A stretch of 64,000 nucleotides of DNA from the NCBI RefSeq assembly GCF_000730565.1, contig NZ_BBIQ01000002.1, positions 62,001-126,000 of the forward strand, in the 5' to 3' direction. This stretch comes from Pseudomonas fulva NBRC 16637 = DSM 17717. GTDB taxonomy: Bacteria; Pseudomonadota; Gammaproteobacteria; Pseudomonadales; Pseudomonadaceae. Each line of letters begins with the position of its first letter. The stretch's first letter is position 1. This document shows, piece by piece, positions 47,933-61,405 of the stretch. Under the pieces are notes generated by a model. That model made no database searches. It worked only from the letters and a program-made list of their open reading frames with translations, and was not told where the DNA came from. The position numbers and the translations under genes are program-made.

Positions 47933-48712
47933 TCACGCCTGGCCAAACCAGTGCTGCCAGGCCAGGCGCACGGTCAGGGCCAGCACCACGGTGATGAATA
48001 CGGGACGGATGAACTTGCTACCGCCGCTGATCGCCGTCCGGGCGCCAAAGAAGGCGCCGACCATGACCGACAGGCCCATGCACAGGCCGACGATGTAATC
48101 CACCTGCCCGGAAATCACGAACACCGTCAGGGCTGCGATGTTGCTGACGAAGTTCATGCTGCGGGCCACGCCACTGGCGCGGACAAGGTCGATGGGGTAA
48201 AGCAGCAGGGTGCTGACCGTCCAGAAAGCACCTGTACCCGGCCCAGCCACGCCGTCATAGAAACCCAAGGTCAGGCCTTGCGGCAGCTGCCACTTCTTGC
48301 GAATCGGGGCATCGGCGTCCAGTGGCGCCTTTGGCGTGCCGCCGAACAACAGGTACAGGCCGCAGGCGAACACGATCACCGGCAGCATCTTGTTCAGCCA
48401 CTCGGCAGGCATGTAGTGCGCAACGACCGCCCCTAGCAGGGCCCCGGCCAAGGTGCCAAACAGGGCCCGACGCCACTGAGCCGGGTGAAAGAGCTTGCGC
48501 CTGTAGTAGGTGAGGCTGGCCGTGGCCGAGCCGAACGTGGAGCTGAGCTTGTTGGTGCCCAGTACCAGGTGAGGCGGCATGCCGGCTGTCAGCAGGGCGG
48601 GGGTGGTCAGCAGGCCGCCGCCGCCAGCGATGGCATCGATGAAACCGGCGACGAAAGCGACCCCTGCCAGGATGAGCAGGGTCAAGGGTTCTACGGTAAG
48701 TTCGAAGGGCAT
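47933..48712 (-). CDS. TSUP (TauE/SafE) family membrane permease
   Basis: A 259-residue integral membrane protein with about eight hydrophobic helices. It shows the family's AFVAGFIDAIAGGGGLLTTPAL near the N-terminus and the mirrored second-half motif LGFYDGVAGPGTGAFWT. TSUP proteins move sulphite, sulphonates or other organic anions; the substrate here is not visible. It stands alone on the minus strand, convergent to nudC with a 60-base spacer. Confidence 0.9.
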   Translation of the reverse strand: MPFELTVEPLTLLILAGVAFVAGFIDAIAGGGGLLTTPALLTAGMPPHLVLGTNKLSSTFGSATASLTYYRRKLFHPAQWRRALFGTLAGALLGAVVAHYMPAEWLNKMLPVIVFACGLYLLFGGTPKAPLDADAPIRKKWQLPQGLTLGFYDGVAGPGTGAFWTVSTLLLYPIDLVRASGVARSMNFVSNIAALTVFVISGQVDYIVGLCMGLSVMVGAFFGARTAISGGSKFIRPVFITVVLALTVRLAWQHWFGQA

Positions 48713-48845
48713 GGGAATCTGGCAGGCAATGAGACGGTATGCGACAAAACGCCGCGTGATAAGCCGGACATGTTAATACCCCGACCGCGCAAGTGCCAAC
48801 GCGGGTATCAATCGAGGAACCCGCGCCAGCGTCACCTGGCTGTGA

Positions 48846-50219
48846 TCACAAAAACCAGCGGTACTCCCGAGCACTGATCTCCTGCATAAACGCCAAGTGG
48901 TCCTGGCGCTTGTTCTCGCAATACACCCTGACGAATTCGGCCCCCAAGCCTTCGATAACCGCAGGCGCGTGCTGCATGGCCGTTACTGCGCTTAGCATGT
49001 CCTTGGGAAAGTCGATGCCGCTGGAGCGGTCTTCGTTCAATGGTGCGATAGGGTCCTGCGCGGCGTCGAGGCCCTGTTCCAGACCGCACAGGATGGCGGC
49101 CAGCACCAGGTAGGGGTTGGCATCGGCGCCGGCCAGGCGATGTTCGATGCGCAGGTTGCGGGCATCGGATTCTGGAATGCGAATACAGGCATCGCGGTCT
49201 TCGTATCCCCAGCTGGCCCGGCTGGCGGCGTTGACCATGGCGCCATAACGGCGGAAGGCATTGTGGTTGGCGGCGAAGATCGGCATGCACTGAGGCAGCA
49301 GAGACAGGCATCCGGCTACCGCCTGGCGCAGCGGACGCTGGCCATCGGCGGCCAGCAGGTTGTTGCCCCCCTCCTCATACAGGCTGACATGCACATGCAT
49401 GCCGCTGCCGGGCGCATGCAAGTAAGGTTTGCTCATGAACGAGGCGCGGTGGCCGTGCTTGCGTGCGACACCGCGCGTACTACGGCTGAACAACGCCGCC
49501 CAGTCTGCCGCTTGCAGCCCATCGTTGCAGTGTCCGAAGTTGATCTCGAACTGGCCTGGCCCCAGCTCGGCGGTGATGACGTTAGCATCCACGCCTTGCA
49601 CATTGGCTGTGGCAACCATGTCATGCAGTACCTCTGCGAAGCGGCTCAAGCGCTCGATGTGCAAGTTGGGCTGGTCGTCTTCATCGGCGCTCAGAGGATA
49701 GCGGGGAAACTGTGGCAGGCCCGCTGTGAGCGCGCGGTCGAACAGGTAGAACTCCAGCTCGAACGCCACGACTGGATGAATGCCGCGGCGTGCCAGGCGT
49801 TGCAGAACCCGCGCCAGCACCTCTCGGGGTTCGAACGCAATGGGGGCTGGCGTTGCGTCGCTGCTGATCAGCATCTGCCCCAAGGGGTGCGCTTCCCATG
49901 TGACAGGCTTCAACGTGCCGGGCACCAGCCGGCGCAGGGCGTCAGGGTCGCCGTCGTTGAAGCAGTAGTCGCCGATCTGGAACAGGCCACCTTGGGTGCC
50001 AAGGAGCACTGCGTTCTGGGGCAGTTTGAGCGGGCTGCCGGCGGCGACCTTCTCAAGCATGTCGATCGGGTAGCGCTTGCCGTAAAAGTGGCCTGGGATG
50101 TCGAGGCTGATAAGGTCGACATGGCGCACGCCGGGATACTGGGCACGAAAGGCGCGAACCTCAGCGAGTACGTCCGGGAAGCTCGTTTGGGCAGGCGTGC
50201 GTTCCAAGTCCGGGCTCAT
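48846..50219 (-). CDS. Glutamine synthetase-family protein (gamma-glutamylputrescine synthetase-like)
   Basis: ATP-dependent ligase of the GS fold, 457 residues, resembling PuuA/SpuI enzymes that gamma-glutamylate polyamines. Signatures include FELEFYLFDR (metal Glu), GPGQFEINFGHCNDGLQAAD, HGHRASFMSKPY, GSGMHVHVSLY and the nucleotide-site NAFRRYGAMVNAASRASWGYEDRD with RIEHRLAGADANPYL. The adenylylation-loop Tyr of true GlnA is not evident. ATG 50219 is used because GGAG lies 7 bases upstream; that site would lie inside the gene if GTG 50231 were the start. No other polyamine genes adjoin it. Confidence 0.87.
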   Translation of the reverse strand: MSPDLERTPAQTSFPDVLAEVRAFRAQYPGVRHVDLISLDIPGHFYGKRYPIDMLEKVAAGSPLKLPQNAVLLGTQGGLFQIGDYCFNDGDPDALRRLVPGTLKPVTWEAHPLGQMLISSDATPAPIAFEPREVLARVLQRLARRGIHPVVAFELEFYLFDRALTAGLPQFPRYPLSADEDDQPNLHIERLSRFAEVLHDMVATANVQGVDANVITAELGPGQFEINFGHCNDGLQAADWAALFSRSTRGVARKHGHRASFMSKPYLHAPGSGMHVHVSLYEEGGNNLLAADGQRPLRQAVAGCLSLLPQCMPIFAANHNAFRRYGAMVNAASRASWGYEDRDACIRIPESDARNLRIEHRLAGADANPYLVLAAILCGLEQGLDAAQDPIAPLNEDRSSGIDFPKDMLSAVTAMQHAPAVIEGLGAEFVRVYCENKRQDHLAFMQEISAREYRWFL

Positions 50220-50300
50220 GGGCAACTCCACAGGCGAATAGATCCAGGGAAATGTAGCAGAGGCCGCCCAATCCGCCCGCTGTAGCCTGCATCCATAGGC

Positions 50301-52271
50301 TCAGGTGGACTTCTTCCTCGGTTGCCTGGCTTTACCTGCGCCACCTTTGGCACCTGCTGCCTTGCCTGAACTTGACCGGACCTTGCCGCCGCTTCTGCGC
50401 TTTTTCTTCCAGGGCGGGGCTGCGCCCGCCGCCGGGCCGGTAATGGTCATGCGCAGGCCGCTGCAACGTTCTACCAGCTTGCCCATCCAGGCCGATTGCC
50501 GGGCCACGAATTCTTCCAGACTCATGTCGCCGCTTTGCACCATGTCCAGTGCCTGCTCCCAGATGGCAGTGGTGCCGGGGTCGGCGATAGCACGGGGGAC
50601 GGCGTCTATCAGGCTGAAGGCAGCAGGCGTTGCCGCTAGCGCCTTGCCGTTCTTGACCAGGTAGCCCCGGTCCAGCAGGCCCTGGATGATGCTGGCACGG
50701 GTGGCTTCGGTACCGATCCCAGTGGTTTCCTTGAGCTTTTGTTTGAGCCGAGGGTCGTCCACCAGCTTGGCCACGTTCTTCATGGCCTTGATCAGGTCGC
50801 CTTCGGTAAAGTGCTTGGGGGGTTGGGTCCACAGGTCTTTGAGCTGGACATCCTGGACCGAGCACGCTTGGCCTTCGCGCAACACCGGGAGTACCTGGGG
50901 CGGCGCGGCTTCGCGACCCTTGGCCGGCGTCAAGGCCTCCGGCAGGGCGCGACGCCAGCCCGGCTCGACGATCTGCTTGCCCACGGCGCGCAAGGCATGG
51001 CCTGCGCAGTCGAAGTCTGCCTGGGTGCGGTCGTACTCATGGTGAGGTAGAAACTGCGCCAGGTAGCGCGCGCGGATCAGGGTATACACCGACTTGTGCT
51101 TGGCCGGCAGGCGCCCTGGGTCGCTGGCGGCGACCGTCGGTATGATGCCATGGTGGGCACTGACCTTGGCATCGTTCCAGGCGCGTGAACGGCGCTGGGG
51201 TTGCAGATGAGGTTGCAAGGGCGCCAGGCTGGCATCAGCCCGCTGTAGCGCCGCAAGAATGGCGGGCGCTTCCCCATGCTGGCTCATCGGCAGGTAACCG
51301 CAGTCGCTGCGCGGGTAGGTAATCAGCTTGTGAGTCTCGTACAGCGCCTGGGCGATATCCAGGGTTTCCTGGGCGCCGAGGCCGAACTTCTTCGAGCACA
51401 GCTCTTGCAGAGTACCGAGGTCAAAGGGCAGGGGCGCGGCTTCGCGCACCCGTTCCGTTGCGACTTTCACGGCCTGGGCAACGCCGGCCTGCTCGATGGC
51501 AGCGGCCGCTTGCTGCGCCAACGCCTGGTTAAGGCACCGACCCTGGTCGTCGCAGACGTCCTCCGGCGCCCGCCACTGGGCCATGAACGCCTGGTTGGCA
51601 TGACTTAGACGCACGTCGATGGCCCAGAAGGGCACGGGCACGAACTGTGCGATGCTGCGGTCTCGATCTACCACCAGGCGCAGGGTCGGCGTTTGCACGC
51701 GACCCACCGGCAGCACGCCCTGATAGCCGGACTGACGACCGAGCAGGGTGAACAGCCGGCTCATGTTCATCCCGATCAGCCAGTCGGCACGTGAACGGCC
51801 CAGCGCCGAGTGATAAAGGTTGAAGGTCTCATGCCCCGGCAGCAGGCGGGCCAGGGCCTTGCGAATCGACGCATCATCGAGCGCTGACAACCACAGGCGT
51901 TGCACCGGGCCACGGTAGCGACAGTGTTCGACCAGCTCGCGGGCAATCATTTCGCCTTCGCGGTCGGCATCGGTCGCGATGATCAGCTCGCGGGCCTCTC
52001 CCAGCAGGCGCTTGACCGCCTTGTACTGGCTGGCGGTCTTGGGTTTGACCAGCATTTTCCATTGTTGCGGGATAATCGGCAGGTCGGCCAGGTTCCAGCG
52101 CTTGTAGCGCTCGTCATAGCTGTCGGGTGGGGCCGTTTCCAGCAGGTGGCCAATGCACCAGGTCACGCACACGTCGGTGCCTTGCCAACAGCCATCGCCT
52201 TTGCGATTGGCGCCGAGCACTTTGGCGATGTCTTTTGCCTGGGAGGGTTTTTCACACAGAAACAGCCGCAT
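50301..52271 (-). CDS. topB: DNA topoisomerase III
   Basis: Type IA topoisomerase that unlinks single-stranded crossings and resolves replication or recombination intermediates. 656 residues. The N-terminal TOPRIM domain starts MRLFLCEKPSQAKDIAKVLG and has the acidic ATDADREGEMIA motif. The active-site tyrosine lies in ITYPRSDCGYLP, and RVGRVQTPTLRLVVDRD is typical. The last 45 or so residues are a Lys/Arg/Gly-rich tail for DNA binding. ATG 52271 matches the family start; upstream in-frame codons to 52334 add unrelated residues. Confidence 0.95.
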   Translation of the reverse strand: MRLFLCEKPSQAKDIAKVLGANRKGDGCWQGTDVCVTWCIGHLLETAPPDSYDERYKRWNLADLPIIPQQWKMLVKPKTASQYKAVKRLLGEARELIIATDADREGEMIARELVEHCRYRGPVQRLWLSALDDASIRKALARLLPGHETFNLYHSALGRSRADWLIGMNMSRLFTLLGRQSGYQGVLPVGRVQTPTLRLVVDRDRSIAQFVPVPFWAIDVRLSHANQAFMAQWRAPEDVCDDQGRCLNQALAQQAAAAIEQAGVAQAVKVATERVREAAPLPFDLGTLQELCSKKFGLGAQETLDIAQALYETHKLITYPRSDCGYLPMSQHGEAPAILAALQRADASLAPLQPHLQPQRRSRAWNDAKVSAHHGIIPTVAASDPGRLPAKHKSVYTLIRARYLAQFLPHHEYDRTQADFDCAGHALRAVGKQIVEPGWRRALPEALTPAKGREAAPPQVLPVLREGQACSVQDVQLKDLWTQPPKHFTEGDLIKAMKNVAKLVDDPRLKQKLKETTGIGTEATRASIIQGLLDRGYLVKNGKALAATPAAFSLIDAVPRAIADPGTTAIWEQALDMVQSGDMSLEEFVARQSAWMGKLVERCSGLRMTITGPAAGAAPPWKKKRRSGGKVRSSSGKAAGAKGGAGKARQPRKKST

Positions 52272-52448
52272 GACCATTGACGCTTCATCGATGGAGATGA
52301 GCGCTAGGATGCGGGTGCGCAACGAAGTAGGCAAGTTTTATGTGGATGGATGTACAGTGCGAGGCGTATCCGGATGTGCCGGTGATGTGAGCCGGCACAG
52401 GATCGGTACGTTAGCAGCGCGATTGAATACGGCTAACGGTCAGCCTGT

Positions 52449-52464
52449 CGCCGGCAAGCCGGCG
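52449..52464. repeat. Short REP-type hairpin upstream of topB
   Basis: CGCCGGC-AA-GCCGGCG, a perfect 7-bp stem like the widespread P. putida intergenic hairpins. A second, degenerate GCCGGCATGCCGG lies at about 52531-52543. No gene is seen in the 235 bases between topB and the GNAT gene. Confidence 0.5.
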
Positions 52465-52569
52465 CCTGAAGGGGACGTGTACGCGCGTGAGCTTGAACCG
52501 CTCCTGTGGGGACAAGAGCGGCGGTCGCGCCGGCATGCCGGGGTCAGATGCGAACAGGCCTGGCACGCT

Positions 52570-53004
52570 TCAAGAAGGCAAGTGCGACTCGCGCACCATG
52601 TCTACGTGAGGGATGCCGGCCTCGAGGAACTCTTCGCTGACCACTTTGAAACCCAGCCGCTCGTAGAACGGTGTGGCGTGCACCTGCGCGCTGAGGCGTT
52701 GAGGCTTAAGGTCACGGGCCTGCGCTTCGGCGATGACGGCATTGACCAGTGCGTCGCCCACTTTCAGGCCGCGCCAGTCCTTGAGCACCGAGATTCGGCC
52801 GATGGTGCCATCGGCGAGCAAGCGTGCGGTGCCGATCGGGTAGTCGCCCTCCAGTGCCAGGAAGTGCAAGGCATCCTGGTCTTCGGAGTCGAATTCCAGT
52901 TCGACCGGTATGTGCTGCTCGGCGACGAACACTGCCTCACGGATGCGGCGAATGTCGGCGTTGTCCTTGACCCAATCGGCCAGGCGCACCCGAATCTTAT
53001 TCAT
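52570..53004 (-). CDS. GNAT-family N-acetyltransferase (ElaA/YjdJ-like size)
   Basis: A 144-residue acetyl-CoA-dependent transferase. The fold is recognisable from IRRIREAVFVAEQHIPVELEFD, the central strand ALEGDYPIGTARLL, the pyrophosphate-binding region IGRISVLKDWRGLKVGDALV and the C-terminal ATPFYERLGFKVVSEEF. Substrate unknown. ATG 53004 overlaps the last 8 bases of the upstream ribosomal oxygenase gene, suggesting coupled translation; its own ribosome site is weak. Confidence 0.88.
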   Translation of the reverse strand: MNKIRVRLADWVKDNADIRRIREAVFVAEQHIPVELEFDSEDQDALHFLALEGDYPIGTARLLADGTIGRISVLKDWRGLKVGDALVNAVIAEAQARDLKPQRLSAQVHATPFYERLGFKVVSEEFLEAGIPHVDMVRESHLPS

Positions 53005-54163
53005 CGGCAAAACCCAGGCTACCTTGCTTGACCAACTGCTGGATCAGCATCAATGCATCTTCATCCTGCAGCCACTGGCCGAGGTTCTCGCTGTGCAGGG
53101 CGTCGGCAGCGCACACCAGCTTGAGCAGGTCGCGCAGCTTTCCAGGCAGCGGGCAGCTACGGCCGCTGGCAAAGAGCAGCAGGTCGCTGTCGAACTCGGA
53201 CCAGGCCATGCGGGCGCTCGGGTTGCGGATCAGGATGGCGCCCTGCTGCAAGGCGTTGAGCAGCTCCTGCTCGGACAACTCCTCGCCAACGATCTGCTCG
53301 GGGTAACGCGGCTCGGTCATGAACTGGCCGAACCAGGTCAACAGCAGATCCTTGTCACCCATGTGCTTGTCCAGCAGCGCCTTGAGGCGGTCCAGGGCAT
53401 CATGCTGGATCTGATGAGGGTCGCTGACTGGCTGTGCATCGGCGTCGCTGTAGCGCTCTTCGTCCGGCAGGAACTGGCCGAGGAAGTCGGTGAAGTGAGT
53501 GAGCACTTCGGCGGCGCTCGGTGCGCGGAAACCGACCGAGTAGGTGAGGCAGTCGTCCACGGCAACGCCATAGTGAGCCAGGCGCGGCGGCAGGTAAAGC
53601 ATGTCGCCAGGCTCCAGGGTCCACTCGTCACTTTGCTCGAAATCGGCCAGGATGCGCAGGTCGCTGTGCTCGAGCAGGGCGCTGTCGCTGTCGCACATCT
53701 GCCCGATCTTCCAGTTACGCTGCCCTTGGCCTTGCAGCAGGAACACGTCGTAGTTGTCGAAGTGCGGGCCCACGCTACCGCCTGGGGTAGCGAAGCTGAT
53801 CATGACGTCGTCGATACGCCAGCTGGGCAGGAAGCGGAAGTTTTCCAGCAACTCTGCCACTTCCGGCACGAACTGGTCGACGGCTTGTACCAGCAACGTC
53901 CAGTCTTTTTCCGGCAGCTCGGCAAACGTGTCCTCGTTGAACGGACCGCGGCGCATTTCCCACGGGTGTGCGCCGTGCTCGAGCACGATACGGGACTCGA
54001 CTTCCTCTTCCAGCGCCAGACCAGCCAGCTCGTCCGGATCGATGGGGCTGATGAAATCGGGGAATGCCTGGCGCACCAGCAGCGGCTTTTTCTGCCAGTA
54101 GTCGCGCATGAATTCACGGGCTGTAATGCCGCCCAGCAGCTGCAGTGGAGTATCAGGATTCAT
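52997..54163 (-). CDS. roxA: Ribosomal protein uL16 arginine hydroxylase (JmjC/cupin)
   Basis: 2-oxoglutarate/Fe(II)-dependent oxygenase of the RoxA/YcfD type that hydroxylates an arginine of ribosomal protein L16. 388 residues, the expected size. The JmjC iron site is seen as the His and Asp of GPHFDNYDVFLLQGQGQRNW with the distal His in LPPRLAHYGVAV. The N-terminal TAREFMRDYWQKKPLLVRQAF is characteristic, and a C-terminal winged-helix region follows. ATG 54163 is used with a weak AGG 6 bases upstream. It lies downstream of purB, after a terminator, and overlaps the GNAT gene. Confidence 0.92.
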   Translation of the reverse strand: MNPDTPLQLLGGITAREFMRDYWQKKPLLVRQAFPDFISPIDPDELAGLALEEEVESRIVLEHGAHPWEMRRGPFNEDTFAELPEKDWTLLVQAVDQFVPEVAELLENFRFLPSWRIDDVMISFATPGGSVGPHFDNYDVFLLQGQGQRNWKIGQMCDSDSALLEHSDLRILADFEQSDEWTLEPGDMLYLPPRLAHYGVAVDDCLTYSVGFRAPSAAEVLTHFTDFLGQFLPDEERYSDADAQPVSDPHQIQHDALDRLKALLDKHMGDKDLLLTWFGQFMTEPRYPEQIVGEELSEQELLNALQQGAILIRNPSARMAWSEFDSDLLLFASGRSCPLPGKLRDLLKLVCAADALHSENLGQWLQDEDALMLIQQLVKQGSLGFADE

Positions 54164-54202
54164 CTTCAACCTATTGAAAAAACGTAATTTTCAGACGGGA
54201 AT

Positions 54203-54226
54203 AAAAACGCCCGGCCAGGCCGGGCG
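54203..54226 (-). terminator. Rho-independent terminator of purB
   Basis: On the minus strand CGCCCGG-CCTGG-CCGGGCG (54226-54208) is followed by TTTTTATT. It lies 18 bases after the purB stop and separates purB from roxA. Confidence 0.85.
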
Positions 54227-54244
54227 TTGGGCGCAGAGCGCGCG

Positions 54245-55654
<1,410 letters not shown>

Positions 55655-55783
55655 TCATACATTAAAAATGCGCTGGAGTCGGGGGGCTGACCAAAGGTTG
55701 CTTCAATCTGCTCGGTTTGCTGAGCGGGCGCTGCACCGATCTGGTGGCGGAGCAACGCCATTGACTGCTCTCTGTCAGCTCGC

Positions 55784-55832
55784 GTCGGGGCTGCCGTGCA
55801 GCCCGTCGGGGCACAAGGCCCCTCCTGCAAGG
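55784..55832 (-). repeat. REP-like element in the purB-hflD spacer
   Basis: On the minus strand it reads CTTGCAGGAGGGGCCTTGTG then CCCCGACGGGCTGCACGGC, the same class as the repeats at 44239 and 44336. The spacer (about 270 bases) holds no gene that I can see. Confidence 0.5.
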
Positions 55833-55888
55833 AGTGTGGTCAGCCAGGCGCGTTCGCGTCTGTGCGCCCGAATGTGTGAGGCTGGGTT

Positions 55889-56515
55889 TCAGGGCGCTGT
55901 GCGCATCATGTCGTACAGCTCGTTGAGCAATTTGCGTCGGCTGAACACCAGCTGCCAGCGGTGCCCACCGAGCTGGCGCCATAGCCGTGCAGCGCGGATA
56001 CCGGCCAGCAGCAGGGCGCGGATCTTGGAGGCGTTGTTGGGCTGCTGCAGGAAGCGCATGTCGCCGTGCACCTGGATGCGCTGACGCAAGGTGCTCAAGG
56101 TGTCCTGGTACAGCGCGCCGCTCGACGCGATGACGTTCTCGTGCACCAGGCCGAAGTGATCGGCCTGGGACTGGATCTGCGGCAGGCGGTTACCGATGGT
56201 CTCGAGCAGGTCGCCGCGCTTGTTCAGCTGCCGTTCCAGGCCCAGCATCGACAAGGCATAACGCAAAGGCTCGCGCTGCAGGCTGCTGGGGTCGCGCTCC
56301 AATGCCCCGACCAGCGCGCGGTAACCGTCGCGCAAGTTCAGGTCATTGCCACCGAAGACCTCCAGCGTATCCTTGGGATCACGCACCAGCAGGCTGCCCA
56401 GCATGCAGCCGATATCAGCTTCGCTGGCCTGCCCGGTACGGGCGATACGGTCCACCAGCACGGCTGCCTGGAATACGCCGCCCAGCGCGATCAACTGTTC
56501 CTGCACGCGGTTCAC
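55889..56515 (-). CDS. hflD: HflD-type lysogenization regulator homologue
   Basis: A 208-residue helical protein of the HflD family, peripheral to the inner membrane, known in E. coli for binding phage CII; its general role is unclear. Motifs: [47 protein letters not shown] and [21 protein letters not shown] 56515 is chosen because it overlaps the mnmA stop as GTGA and has GGAG 9 bases upstream. The conserved mnmA-hflD pairing supports the call. Confidence 0.9.
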   Translation of the reverse strand: MNRVQEQLIALGGVFQAAVLVDRIARTGQASEADIGCMLGSLLVRDPKDTLEVFGGNDLNLRDGYRALVGALERDPSSLQREPLRYALSMLGLERQLNKRGDLLETIGNRLPQIQSQADHFGLVHENVIASSGALYQDTLSTLRQRIQVHGDMRFLQQPNNASKIRALLLAGIRAARLWRQLGGHRWQLVFSRRKLLNELYDMMRTAP

Positions 56516-57636
56516 GAGCGTGGGCTCCACGGCTCGGCTGCTTCGATCACGCCACCGCCCAGGCACACCTCGCCGTCATAGAACACCACCGACTGGCCAG
56601 GGGTAACTGCGCGCTGCGGCTCGTCGAAGACGGCCCGATAACCGGTGGCCGTACGGTGCAGGGTGCACTGCTGGTCGTGTTGTCGGTAGCGAACCTTGGC
56701 AGTGAGCTGGCGCGGGCTATCGAGGTCGACCGGGTTCACCCAGAAGATTTCGGAGGCCAGCAGGGCGCGGGAGAACAACCAGGGGTGTTCATTGCCCTGG
56801 CCGACCACGAGCACATTGCGCGTCAGGTCCTTGTGCAGCACGTACCAAGGCTCGTCCCCAGCATCCTTCAGGCCGCCGATACCCAGGCCCTGGCGCTGGC
56901 CGATGGTGTGGTACATGAGGCCATGATGGCGACCGATCACTTCACCGTCGGTGGTTTCGATGTCGCCGGGTTGGGCCGGCAGGTATTGCTTGAGGAAGTC
57001 GCTGAAACGTCGCTCACCGATAAAGCAGATGCCGGTGGAGTCTTTCTTCTTGGCCGTGGCCAGGCCGTGTTTCTCGGCAATGGCGCGCACCTCGGGTTTT
57101 TCCAGCTCGCCCACCGGGAACAAGGTGCGGGCAATTTCCTTGCCGCCCACGGCATGTAGGAAATAGCTCTGGTCCTTGTTCGGGTCCAGGCCTTTGAGCA
57201 GCTGGGTCAGTTCGGCGGTGTCGCGGCGGCGAACATAGTGACCGGTGGCGATCAGGTCGGCGCCCAGGGACAGGGCATAGTCCAGGAAGGCCTTGAACTT
57301 GATCTCGCGGTTGCAGAGGATGTCGGGGTTCGGGGTACGGCCGGCCTTGTATTCCTCAAGGAAGTGCTCGAACACGTTGTCCCAGTACTCGGCCGCGAAA
57401 TTGGCGGTGTGCAGGGTGATGCCGATGCGGTCGCAAACAGCTTGGGCATCTGCCAGGTCTTCACGGGCCGTGCAGTATTCGGTGCCGTCGTCCTCTTCCC
57501 AGTTCTTCATGAACAGCCCTTCCACCTGGTAACCCTGCTCCATGAGCAGGAGGGCGGAGACGGAAGAGTCCACGCCGCCGGACATGCCGACGATGACGCG
57601 GGTCTTGGCGGGGTCTTTGAGTGCTGGGCTGGTCAT
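56512..57636 (-). CDS. mnmA: tRNA-specific 2-thiouridylase
   Basis: Makes the 2-thio group of the wobble uridine in Lys, Glu and Gln tRNAs, using sulphur from the Tus relay. 374 residues. The PP-loop ATP motif [15 protein letters not shown] is followed by [19 protein letters not shown] with the first catalytic Cys, [13 protein letters not shown], and [13 protein letters not shown] with the second Cys. Overlaps hflD by 4 bases. Confidence 0.97.
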   Translation of the reverse strand: MTSPALKDPAKTRVIVGMSGGVDSSVSALLLMEQGYQVEGLFMKNWEEDDGTEYCTAREDLADAQAVCDRIGITLHTANFAAEYWDNVFEHFLEEYKAGRTPNPDILCNREIKFKAFLDYALSLGADLIATGHYVRRRDTAELTQLLKGLDPNKDQSYFLHAVGGKEIARTLFPVGELEKPEVRAIAEKHGLATAKKKDSTGICFIGERRFSDFLKQYLPAQPGDIETTDGEVIGRHHGLMYHTIGQRQGLGIGGLKDAGDEPWYVLHKDLTRNVLVVGQGNEHPWLFSRALLASEIFWVNPVDLDSPRQLTAKVRYRQHDQQCTLHRTATGYRAVFDEPQRAVTPGQSVVFYDGEVCLGGGVIEAAEPWSPRS

Positions 57637-57694
57637 GGTTACCGATGTAGATCAAGAGGAAAAACGCCGATACTACCAAACCCGCGGCGGCGCG

Positions 57695-58135
57695 TCAGTC
57701 GCGCAGCAGGTCAAGGCTGTGCAGCGGGCCCTGCAGGTAGTCGTCAAGGCAGCGAGGCACCAGTTCGCTGCGCCAGCGCGCCGGATCGGCGAGCAGCTCG
57801 TCACGCGTCAGCCACAAGGCGCGCTCGATATCGCTGTCCAGGGGGCTGTCGACGCGATGCCGGACAGGGCGGGCGGCAAAGCAGATGCGCTGGTAGGTCA
57901 CGCCGTTGCTCGGCGCCGTATACAGGTAAATACCCACCAGCCCGGTCAGCTCCACCTCCCAGGCCGTTTCTTCCAGGGTTTCACGCAGCGCCGCCTGGGC
58001 CAGGGTTTCATTGGGTTCGAGGTGGCCGGCAGGTTGGTTGAAGACGTGTCGCCCGGCCTTGAACTCTTCGACGAACAGAAACCTGCCGTTGTCTTCGACA
58101 ACGGTGGCGACGGTGATATGAGGGTGCCAGGTCAT
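57695..58135 (-). CDS. nudJ: NudJ-like Nudix hydrolase
   Basis: A 146-residue Nudix phosphatase acting on nucleoside tri- or diphosphates or thiamine pyrophosphate, by analogy with E. coli NudJ. The Nudix box is GHLEPNETLAQAALRETLEETAW, preceded by FLFVEEFKAGRHVFNQPAG; the pattern G-x5-E-x7-REx2EE is complete apart from the final Gly. Located directly upstream of mnmA, as in many gammaproteobacteria. Confidence 0.88.
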   Translation of the reverse strand: MTWHPHITVATVVEDNGRFLFVEEFKAGRHVFNQPAGHLEPNETLAQAALRETLEETAWEVELTGLVGIYLYTAPSNGVTYQRICFAARPVRHRVDSPLDSDIERALWLTRDELLADPARWRSELVPRCLDDYLQGPLHSLDLLRD

Positions 58136-58181
58136 GCAGTGCTCCAGGGTGAGCGAGTTGGCCGTTGTGCGGCCCAGAAAG

Positions 58182-58212
58182 CACGAACCCCGGTGCGTGG
58201 CCGGGGTTCGTG
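58182..58212 (-). terminator. Terminator hairpin of icd
   Basis: Perfect 12-base arms CACGAACCCCGG and CCGGGGTTCGTG with a 7-base loop, 18 bases after the icd stop. On the minus strand CTTTCT follows, a weak U-tract. Confidence 0.7.
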
Positions 58213-58230
58213 GGTTACGTCAAGCGAGCC

Positions 58231-60918
<2,688 letters not shown>

Positions 60919-61176
60919 TCACGCACTCACAGTGGTGGCCAGTGTCGAGTCAGGTAGCAGCGCCTGGGCAGCCTCTTGGGTGCGGATATTGACAGCGTGC
61001 AGGCCTTTGGGGCCTTGAATGACATCGAAATGAACTGCCTGTCCCGCCTTGAGGGTCTTGTAGCCGTCCATCTGGATAGCGGAAAAGTGGGCGAAGAGGT
61101 CTTCGCTCTTGCCATCCTCGACCACGAACCCATACCCTTTGGCGTTGTTGAACCACTTGACTTTACCGTTTGCCAT
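60919..61176 (-). CDS. cspD: Cold-shock domain protein CspD
   Basis: An 85-residue single-stranded nucleic-acid-binding protein; CspD in E. coli inhibits replication in stationary phase. The OB fold starts MANGKVKWFNNAKGYGFV (RNP1-type KGYGFV), followed by DLFAHFSAIQ (RNP2 type), YKTLKAGQAVHFDVIQGPKG and HAVNI, with a 20-residue C-terminal tail. ATG 61176 has AGAGGG 8 bases upstream. The frame stays open for 35 more codons to a GTG at 61281. Divergent from clpS-clpA, the order known from E. coli. Confidence 0.93.
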   Translation of the reverse strand: MANGKVKWFNNAKGYGFVVEDGKSEDLFAHFSAIQMDGYKTLKAGQAVHFDVIQGPKGLHAVNIRTQEAAQALLPDSTLATTVSA

Positions 61177-61405
61177 CCCTATGTCCCTCTGCAAGGACTC
61201 CATCACTGGAGTATCATCCACATCATCCGCCAATGAGCCTTCGAAAAAATCGGGCTGGTTGCGCGGATCTTTATTGACCACGGTGTGTTCCTATTGGTTG
61301 TAACACCGTTTTGCCGATAGTCAAGGTCATGCAGCGGCCAGGCCGTATCGCTTGCTGCAGGGTCAACCCATAACCTTATCCTGTCGATGTGATGAAATTC
61401 TTTCC

